Positions 56,640-64,000 of a stretch of DNA of 64,000 bases are shown piece by piece. The notes under the pieces are model-generated. The model was not told the DNA's origin. It ran no database searches and saw only the letters and a program-made list of their open reading frames with translations. A program made the position numbers and the translations under genes. Every line of letters starts with the position of its first letter. Within the stretch, counting starts at the first letter, position 1. The DNA is from Ascaphus truei (taxonomy: Eukaryota > Chordata > Amphibia > Anura > Ascaphidae): assembly GCA_036426205.1 (NCBI GenBank), contig CM071570.1, positions 139,268,754-139,332,753 on the forward strand. Reading direction: 5' to 3'.

Positions 56640-57475
56640 CCCCCAAAAAAAAATCTCCCCAAAAAGTCTCCTCCCCCTAGATATGAAGCAGGGCATCCCC
56701 GGAGCTGAACTGCATTAATTTCTACTCTGGGTGACGCCCTGGTTACTGAGATACATACCTCCCTGGTTACTGAGATACATACCTCCCTGGTTACGGAGAT
56801 ACATACCTCCCTGGTTACTGAGATACCTCCCTGGTTACTGAGATACGTACCTCCCTGGTTACTGAGATACGTACCTCCCTGGTTACTGAGATACCTCCCT
56901 GGTTACTGAGATACACATCTCTCTGGTTACTGAGATACATACCTCCCTGGTTACTGAGATACATACCTCCCTGGTTACTGAGATACATACCTCCCTGGTT
57001 ACTGAGATACCTCCCTGGTTACTGAGATACACACCTCCCTGGTTACTGAGATACATACCGCCCTGGTTACTGAGATACCTCCCTGGTTACTGAGATACAT
57101 ACCTCCCTGGTTACTGAGATACATACCTCCCTGGTTACTGAGATACCTCCCTGGTTACTGAGATACATACCTCCCTGGTTACTGAGATACATACCTCACT
57201 GGTTACTGAGATACCTCCTTGGTTACTGAGATACCTCCCTGGTTACTGAGATACCTCCCTGGTTACTGAGATACATACCTCCCTGGTTACTGAGATACAT
57301 ACCTCCCTGGTTACTGAGATACATACCTCCATGGTTACTGAGATACCTCCCTGGTTACTGAGATACATACCTCCATACAGTATGCTCAGGTACCGGTTAC
57401 GTGGGCCAATAGGAAGCAGCAATGCAAGGAATGATGTCACGGCTTCCCATTGGCCCATTTAAACCTCTTAGATAA
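56640..57475. mobile_element. Repeat element expanded by an internal minisatellite
   Basis: The flanks gcatccccggagctgaactg and gtgggccaataggaagcagc belong to the same group as 45706-46077 and 38701-39115. Between them lies the long 20/24-bp minisatellite. Termini not resolved. Confidence 0.5.
56736..57372. repeat. 20/24-bp minisatellite, about 28 units
   Basis: The unit ccctggttactgagatac is followed either by atacct (24-bp form) or ct (20-bp form). The two lengths alternate irregularly over 637 bp with very few substitutions. Confidence 0.97.
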
Positions 57476-57777
57476 GCATACAATATATTATTTGATTGCA
57501 TTTCTGGAACAAAAACTAAATGCTGAAGCAGAACAAAACACTGCAGAAGAAATTATTTATATTTTATTGACCCTGTCATATTTCACAGCAACTTGTCATA
57601 TTTCACAGCAACTTGTCATATTTCACAGCATTATTGTAATCAGAGACCAGGCATTGATTCCAGTAGTCCTTCTTGCAATTTAACAAGTTAACAAAAAAAT
57701 GAAGGCACGACATCGCAAAGTATCTGATTGAAATAAAGTCATACAGCAAACTCTATCAGTACCAAATCATGCTATCC
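57476..57777. other. No recognisable feature apart from a short 20-bp direct repeat
   Basis: About three copies of catatttcacagcaacttgt lie at 57578-57630. Confidence 0.6.
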
Positions 57778-57780
57778 TAA

Positions 57781-58072
57781 GGCTGCGCTTATAGTGCCTT
57801 GCAAATGCATTGACTCCATCGCAAGCGCTTATAGTAAACGCGACGGCGCGATGTCGCGACCCAAAATTTTTAAGACGGGTAGATTTGATTTTTTAGAGAC
57901 AGTCGTGACTGTCTTTAAACCAATCAAATTGCGTGGGCCGCCCCTTTTAGTGACGTCACTGGCCTTGTCGCCAGCGATGTTGCTAATAATCAAATTACAA
58001 CTTTCGCCAGTGGAGACGGCGACGGGTGACATAATCGGTCGCGTCGCCATCGACAGCAGTAGAAGCGCGGCC
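57781..58072. mobile_element. Harbinger-like MITE, 292 bp
   Basis: It starts ggctgcgcttatagtg and ends cagtagaagcgcggcc, inverted copies with three mismatches. It has an exact TAA duplication (57778-57780, 58073-58075). The interior is CpG-rich with several short inverted pairs (gcgacggcg/cgccgtc-like). Confidence 0.85.
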
Positions 58073-58075
58073 TAA

Positions 58076-58430
58076 CATACGTTAGTATGTCGAGTTCTAA
58101 CATTTAAACAGTGCAAAGCTGCAAAAGTCACAAGTGTTTCAGTTATGTCGATGATAACATGTCTAACTACACACATCAAAGCCGGAAGCCCTACATGTGG
58201 AGTGAAGGGCTGAACTGGATTCAATCCCATGGCTCAATACCTTTATTTGGCACCAATATGCTCACATAATCAGTAGGTGAAAGAAAGAATTCTGCATTCA
58301 CATTTTATGACAAGTGGCAGCAGCCCTGTTATATAACCCACACTACTCTACTAAACAAGCAGCAAGACTGCCAGGAATAACATCGTACCAATCATGGTTT
58401 CAATGCAGCAGCTCAAGCATACTGTTAAAA
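58076..58430. other. No recognisable feature
   Basis: Nothing recognised. Confidence 0.4.
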
Positions 58431-58551
58431 AATCCCCTCAGTTACTGGCCAATAATGCCCTGGCTGGAAGAGTTGAAGGCCCGAGGCGAAGCTGAGGATC
58501 TTTAACCCAGGCAGGGCATTATTGTCCAGTAATGCCCTGTTCTGAGGGGAT
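58431..58551. mobile_element. Palindromic MITE
   Basis: Ends atcccctcagttactggcca and its imperfect complement around 58520-58551 (ctgttctgaggggatt), with ataatgccctg on both inner arms. Superfamily uncertain. Confidence 0.65.
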
Positions 58552-58669
58552 TATTCCTATTATAGGATAAATGTAGGCTTTTTTTCATATATAATATACA
58601 CTTTTGTATAGATATATAGATTTTTTTCTTCAAATAAAATTGTAAATACATTAAAGCACCTCCTATATA

Positions 58670-58892
58670 CAGATGAAGTCTTCGGTTCCGACCTGTTGCC
58701 CGGAGACGCTCCGTGGGCAGTCCGCTGGCTGCCCGTGGCGGAATTTGTGCCTACCCGCAGTGCGCCTTCACCCGCTACTGCTTGTAAAAAGCCGAGTGAA
58801 TCGCGCGCACGCTTTCAGTGCGCGTGGCACAGGGGGTGGGGGTCCTGGACGGAACCGTGAGGAGGATCAGACGGAACCGGAGACTTCATCTG
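58670..58892. mobile_element. TA-flanked MITE (mariner-like), 223 bp
   Basis: The ends cagatgaagtcttcggttcc and ggaaccggagacttcatctg are inverted copies with one mismatch in 20. TA sits at 58668-58669 and 58893-58894. A relative lies at 63648-63837. Confidence 0.85.
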
Positions 58893-58894
58893 TA

Positions 58895-59464
58895 CGCTCA
58901 CACTGCAGCTATCTATATCTATAGATTCCGGACCATCACTGAATGAATAATGTCCAGAATTGTAACCAATCAGAGAGCAGGAATTTCAATAGTGCCCGGA
59001 ATTTAACAACTTTAGCCTATAAATATAATTATCCGCTGCCATCACCAAAGAAATGTCAAATATGTAATTATTTGCAGTCTCCTTTCCCTGTTTATTTAGA
59101 AAAGCTATGCACTTAACACACAAAAATCTGTTGTCGCTAAATGTGTCTAAAAGTTTAATTTACTCTCTACAAAGTGCGCATCAGTTCAATCAGAGCCCAA
59201 AGTATTACTTATTAGCTTTAATATACAAAAATACAGTGCTTAAGTCACAGAAAAAGATTATTAAAAGGACATACAGTTATAATACATGCAGACAGTTTCT
59301 TTAAAATAACAGGATAAATATAAGCAGAAATCCCTATACTTGACCACATCATAGGTTCTTCCCACGGAAGTTGCTAGTGTAGGAAAAATGAGAATTCACA
59401 TGTTTGATCCCAAAAAAACACCTCTGTTGAATTCTGATTTCATAATTTCACGGCAAGACCTACA
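58895..59464. other. No recognisable feature
   Basis: Nothing recognised beyond a short repeat-like piece at 58925-59000. Confidence 0.4.
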
Positions 59465-59466
59465 TA

Positions 59467-60050
59467 CAGCTAAACCCCGTTATAAGGGGTCTCGTGGTCC
59501 ACCCCTAAGGAGGAGAGACCACCGCTACTAACGGGGTCGCGGAAGAAAAAAAATGGCCGCCGCGCTTTAAGCGCATATTCATCCGCGGGACAGGAATGGG
59601 AGCGGGCATGTCCCTCCGCTCCCCGCTTCCCCCTGTCACCGCGGACAAGCCCGCGGGAGGAGATGGAGCGGGGATGTCCCTCCTGTCCCCCTCTTCCCCT
59701 GTCACCGCGGGACAGGCCGCGGGCAGGAGATGGGAGAGCGGATGTCCCTCCTGTCCCCCTTTCTCCCCCTGTCACCCGCGTGACAGCCCACGGGGCAGGA
59801 GATGGGAGCGGGGAGTCCCTCAGGTCGCCGCTACCTCAGATCCGCCTCCTGCATGAAGGTTGTACGGGGGGTTTTTCTCCCCACCGCTGTCCCTGGCGCT
59901 CCGCTCGCTGCCTCCGGAGAGGGGGGCGGGTGGTGGTGCTGGTCGCGTCTGTTTGAGTCTGTTGTAGAGTCACTTGAGAGAGCTTTGGAGACAGGTAAGC
60001 AGTCTCCGGAAGACCGCTAACCCCCCCCCCCCCCCCACGCCGCAGCACAG
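59467..60050. mobile_element. Tigger-like left end with GC-rich minisatellite body
   Basis: TA followed by cagctaaaccccgttataag is a Tigger-like terminus, but the matching right end was not found. The body repeats a unit of about 55-65 bp around cgggaggagatggagcgggg/atgtccctcctgtccccc (59590-59830). It then becomes CpG-rich with a C-run at 60019-60035. Confidence 0.5.
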
Positions 60051-60169
60051 GGCCCTCGCGTGTGTGTAAGTGTCTGTGAGTGTGTGTAAGTGTCTGAGTG
60101 TGTGTTTACGTAATGTGTAAGAGCCGGAGCGGAGGTGGAGGTTTGACAGGGAGGGGGGGGGCTGGCTTG

Positions 60170-60625
60170 AGCGGGACCCGCTACTCTCCCCCCCCTCCCT
60201 CCACGGACTGCAGGAGGGAGCTGCTACTCTCCCCCCCCCCCCTCCCTACACGGGCTGCAGGAGGGACCCGCTACTCTCCCCCCCCCCCGGACTGCAGGAG
60301 GGAGCTGCTACTCTCCCCCCCCCCTCCCCCGGACTGCAGGAGGGAGCGCTACTCTCCCCCCCCCCCTCCCTCCACGGACTGCAGGAGGGAGCTCTACTCT
60401 CCCCCCCCCCCCCCTCCCTACACGGGCTCAGGAGGGACCCGCTACTTCTCCCCCCCCCTCCCCGACTGCAGGAGAGCTGCTACTCTCCCCCCCCCTCCCC
60501 GGACTGCAGGAGGGGCTGCTACTCTCCCCCCCCTCCCTGGACTGCAGGAGGAGCTGCTACTCTCCCCCCACTTCCCTCCACTGGCTGCAAGGACCCGCTA
60601 ACTCTCCCCCCCCCCCTCCTCCACG
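60170..60625. repeat. actgcaggagggagctgctactctccccc minisatellite
   Basis: A unit of about 45-60 bp with variable C-runs recurs about ten times (ggactgcaggagggagctgc or ggctgcaggagggacccgct). Confidence 0.95.
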
Positions 60626-60689
60626 GACTCGTGCTGAGCACTCATACATACACACATACACACACACACACACAAATGCTAAATGTGAC

Positions 60690-62110
60690 GTCACATGCCC
60701 TATTTAAGGCCGTGACGCCTCATTTGAGCCCAAGAAGCCGACGAGACAGCATCGGCTGGGATTTAACATGGGGTATTTTGGATTGACAGATGAAGAAAGA
60801 AGATAAAGAAGAACAAGAAATGGTGACAGATGAAGATAGAAGAAGGTTATTAAAGAAAGAAAAAAGAAGATTGGGGTACCTCATCCGGATCTTCATGGCG
60901 GATAGCATCGGATGCTGTTGGAGGCCTTCAAGGTACGTGAGCTTCCTGTTTCCCCGGGAGTCGGAGGGCCACCGCTTGTAATGGTAAGTAATATATAGAA
61001 TGTTTGTAAATGTCTCTTTTACAGGTTTTTTCATTGGATGTGATTTTTGATTTTTTGGGGGAGGCACATTGACTGATAATATATTAATCTGTACCTCTTT
61101 AGGGTACAGATGAATACATTATTATGACAATATTTGGGGGGCATTTCTCGCTTGGTATTGCTGTTGGTTTTTTTAATGTCAGTTTCTTATGTGAATGTCA
61201 GTGTTTTTTTTTTCATGCTTAATGTAATAAAATGTTTGCGATTGGTGTTCGTTTGTAGTTAATGTTGTATTATGTGTTTTATGGTTCTTTCAGAGATTGT
61301 TTGAATGTATTTATTTGTCTTTTAATGTTTACATTCATTAATGTTGTTGTAATTAAGTGGTTTGATTGGTTAGTGTTACTATTCATTTTGAGTTGGTTTA
61401 GGAATTAATTGGTTTCATTGGTTAATGGTTTAATAAAATAAATGTTGATGTTGTTACTGCTTGTATTGATTGGATTAGCTGGCTACTGTTTTTATTGACT
61501 TTATTTAGGTATGCTAATGCAGTTTTTAATAATGGGCAAATAATCTATTATCCCTATCTGGATAATAGTTATTTTGCACATTATTGTACTGTATGTGTTA
61601 GGGGGTGTATTTAGTTAGAAATATTGTTTAGTATTTTTGTTGGCACAACATTGGTACCGCAGGCCCGCGGGGACCCCGGGACGGCCGCGGGGTCAGCCGG
61701 GGACACCCGTGCGATCCCCGGCCTCCCTTGGGGAATCCTGCGGGGTCAGCCGGGGACACACGCCGGCCTGTTGTATTGGTTTTGCGCCTGCAAAAAGGTA
61801 AACAAAGAATTTTTTCTAAGTCCAGCTTTTTTTATCACCTGCCTTTAGCTGGTGAGCTTTATTCAGCGCAACTTTCACGTACGATCAGTTTACGGTGCTT
61901 AGTGAATCCCGCAGAAGGGCAGGATTCAGCGCAAACAGCTGATTGTACGATCAAAGTTGGACTTAGAAATTTTTTCAAGAAAAAGCCCGTTTTAGAGCGC
62001 AAAGTGCCTGTTTGCGCGGCTTAGTGAATAGCGCTCGGCGGAAATTCACGTTCTAAAAGCACTTTGCGCTCTTAAAACGACTTATCACTGCTTAGTGCAT
62101 AGCCCCCTTA
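60690..62110 (-). mobile_element. Nonautonomous element family D, minus copy
   Basis: The complement matches 33180-33960: the agcagtgataag terminus (62077-62092), and the block around 61530-61665 (ggtaccaatg, ttatccagatag). The left part (60720-60990) is A/G-rich and includes a Lys/Glu-rich frame of 63 codons that I do not count as a gene. Confidence 0.55.
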
Positions 62111-62832
62111 GACTTTAAAGTTTACCTTTAAATACAAGGCTTTATAACTGTTTCTATAATACTTAGACAGAACCCGCAATCTTCACTGTTGCATCTGTGT
62201 ATTCCACATACACGCCTCAACATAAAATATGACCACATAATGTCTATTTTAGCAGGAGAAACAAATATCTGTCTTTGTCATTAAATGTTTGGCATAATTT
62301 GATTAGTATAATCGCAACGGTTACGAATATCTATTAGTTCTTCTTGCAAATTGCAGTCAGGCCCGTGATATCTGCATATTGAATAAATAAACTCTTTTTG
62401 GAATACCTTCTTAGCCACGGCCCGTGATACGTTGCAGAATCCTCCAAAGAATGTCTTTCAAGGCATATTTCAATGGGTCTTGTTTATTTTAGTCAGGGAA
62501 GTCAAATTTAAATTTTCCCATTTGAAAAAAATCGATGTCCTTATCTCTAGATAATCAGTCATATAAACTAGGCCTGGTTTAACAGGCCATAGAAACAGTT
62601 CTTGTATTTTTAAGACCATTTGTAAACAAGGTTAACCCCACGTGTGCCAGATTGATTAAAATACTTAATATATAATGATATTATTATGATAAGTATAAAG
62701 AGACAGCTGCTAGAACAAAGAGGAAAACATATATTCATTCTCAAAGGTCGTGTATCTGTCTGTGAACCAGACACAGACTTATCTCACTTCCACTTTTATC
62801 AAGCAAATGTGTTTCTTTTGCATTCTGTAGAA
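62111..62832. other. No recognisable feature
   Basis: AT-rich; nothing recognised. Confidence 0.5.
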
Positions 62833-62985
62833 CAGGTGTGCGCAAACTGGGGGGGCGGGAAATTTTTCTGGGGGGACGTGGGCGGTTGCAATTAATTAAA
62901 TGCCGGGGGATCGCGTGAGGCCCCTGCAACCTCTACTTATTGGGATTCAGCCGGCTGTGTGACGCGTCACCATGGCAAAATTAAC
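62833..62985 (+). mobile_element. hAT MITE (family A), 3'-truncated
   Basis: It starts caggtgtgcgcaaactgggg and shares attaaatgccgggggatcgc with 5563-5925. The right terminus is missing. Confidence 0.8.
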
Positions 62986-62989
62986 CCTA

Positions 62990-63645
62990 AAATAGAAACT
63001 TAAGATAAACTGAATTTTGAACCGCAAACATCTACCTACATTTATCCACGATCTAAAGCTGCCACCATATAGTTCTTAACCTGATGCGCCTCTTTTCTTC
63101 CATGTCCTATGCATTATATTATTTTTTTTTGTTTTTTTGTTTACCGTTTGTTCTATTTGTCTCCTTATGTAGCAGTGTTATTTATCTCTTTATGGGGTAT
63201 ATGCTTCAAGTACCGGTACAGGTTATCACACACGTTCCGGCATGAACTGCCATTCAAGTCAATAAGAATTAACACTGGAACTGGTGTGATAACTCATACG
63301 GCACTTGATGAATGTCTCCCTATGGATATAATTCATTTGAATTGAAGAAGAAAACAACGCCCCACATTGTACTTACCTGTAGTTCAACACAAAGCTATAT
63401 TGTTACTACGCTAGAAACACATTACAGAAGCATACAATGTACTACAATTTCAGATCGCAGGTGGAGCCATCATATGGGTGATCAGTTCTTTTTTAGGGAA
63501 AAAATAGGTGCCTGTGCTTACCGTCATTAAAAAGCCCATGGGTTACACAGTAGTCAGTAATTGCTTATTATACTCGTCAAATAAGAATTAAACGTGGTTT
63601 AAGAGTGGGGAGGGGAGAAATGAAGTAACCAGTGCCAAAACTACA
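62990..63645. other. No recognisable feature
   Basis: Nothing recognised. Confidence 0.45.
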
Positions 63646-63647
63646 TA

Positions 63648-63837
63648 CAGATGTGGGAAGACCTAGTCTTCGGTGCTATGGACAAACAAGCAAATGTCGG
63701 CGGTGCCAGGGACAGTGTCAGTTGCGATGGCCCAGCCGGTAGTTCATGCTTCTGAATCGGTTCCCACGCAGCTTTGATCCTTCGTGCCGTAACCGCCGTG
63801 GCAGCGGCACCGAATACTGTTAGACTTGCTACATCTG
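63648..63837. mobile_element. TA-flanked MITE (mariner-like), diverged relative
   Basis: TA (63646-63647) then cagatgtgggaagacctagt; the right end gacttgctacatctg then TA (63838-63839). tcttcggtgc and gcaccga also pair near the ends. Confidence 0.65.
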
Positions 63838-64000
63838 TATGCTACAGAACTCAAAGCCTGGACATTCAGAAGCCTTAGAAATGTAACTGTAATATGTGTG
63901 TGTTTATTGGAATGAGGCTCTATTGGAGTTTAGTTATTGTTAAGTAACATACACAATCCCTGCAAGCTCTAACCCGAACACCCACCATACCATATCTATA

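Noticed and set aside
56736..57372. Regular repeat that could suggest a CRISPR array
   Set aside because: No unique spacers; units are contiguous, and the context is a vertebrate genome.
60790..60981. Lys/Glu-rich 63-codon frame
   Set aside because: It lies in an A/G-rich part of element family D; composition explains the frame.

Overview
This window is vertebrate nuclear DNA, most likely from a frog or toad. It is dominated by transposable elements and holds one exon of a host gene that I recognise. The organism call is inferred from the mix of repeats: CR1, L2-like and Tx1/L1-type LINEs, Penelope-like retroelements with GIY-YIG remains and hammerhead-type motifs, many hAT MITEs, Harbinger-like and Tigger-like MITEs, a Helitron and MIR-like SINEs. 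No bacterial-style genes, operons, rRNA, tRNA genes or CRISPR arrays are present.

Host gene: positions 54018-54137 (+) encode 40 residues, starting MSQQD and ending at a clean GT donor. They match, from memory, the N-terminus of ANKRD6 (diversin), an ankyrin-repeat protein of Wnt/planar cell polarity signalling. A splice acceptor at 53883-53884 (or 53847-53848) makes this the first coding exon. Most of 1-53.9 kb is then 5' flank or first intron, and 54.1-64 kb is the following intron. At the extreme left edge (2-253, minus) an open frame cut by the window border looks like the N-terminal domain of a PNMA/Ty3-type gag protein, with a 32-bp tandem repeat just upstream.

Layout: 1.4-2.9 kb is a Penelope-like element with inverted arms and a 15-bp target duplication. 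5.5-8.2 kb is a Penelope-like element with GIY-YIG remains, carrying two nested hAT elements with 8-bp duplications. 8.3-10.8 kb holds antisense L2-type fragments. 12.05-15.17 kb is an L2-like reverse transcriptase whose 3' UTR is split by a 1,383-bp Helitron (13712-15094). 18.4-19.3 kb holds inverted arms of a hammerhead-bearing family, followed by CR1 and L2 pieces. 21.0-24.6 kb holds a Harbinger-like element, a TTAA-flanked MITE and a CAT-repeat element. 28.16-31.81 kb is a nearly complete antisense CR1 (esterase, endonuclease, reverse transcriptase) inserted into a Tx1/L1 element that resumes at 31.81 kb.

Further right, 33-42 kb holds MITEs, two inverted MIR-like SINEs and a candidate solo LTR. 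44.5-45.3 kb is a solo LTR. 46.7-48.3 kb is a hAT element with an exact 8-bp duplication and a young truncated relative at 37.5-38.2 kb. 48.8-52.5 kb is a cluster of hAT and Harbinger-like elements, one nested in another. After the exon the intron carries Tigger-like, Harbinger-like and TA-flanked MITEs, a 20/24-bp minisatellite (56.7-57.4 kb) and a long family member (60.7-62.1 kb) whose relative lies at 33.2-34.0 kb.

The transposon genes are decayed and do not work together as a system. The most informative signals are exact element boundaries, nesting order and the hammerhead motifs. Calls rest on reading the sequence and on family knowledge; no database search was run.
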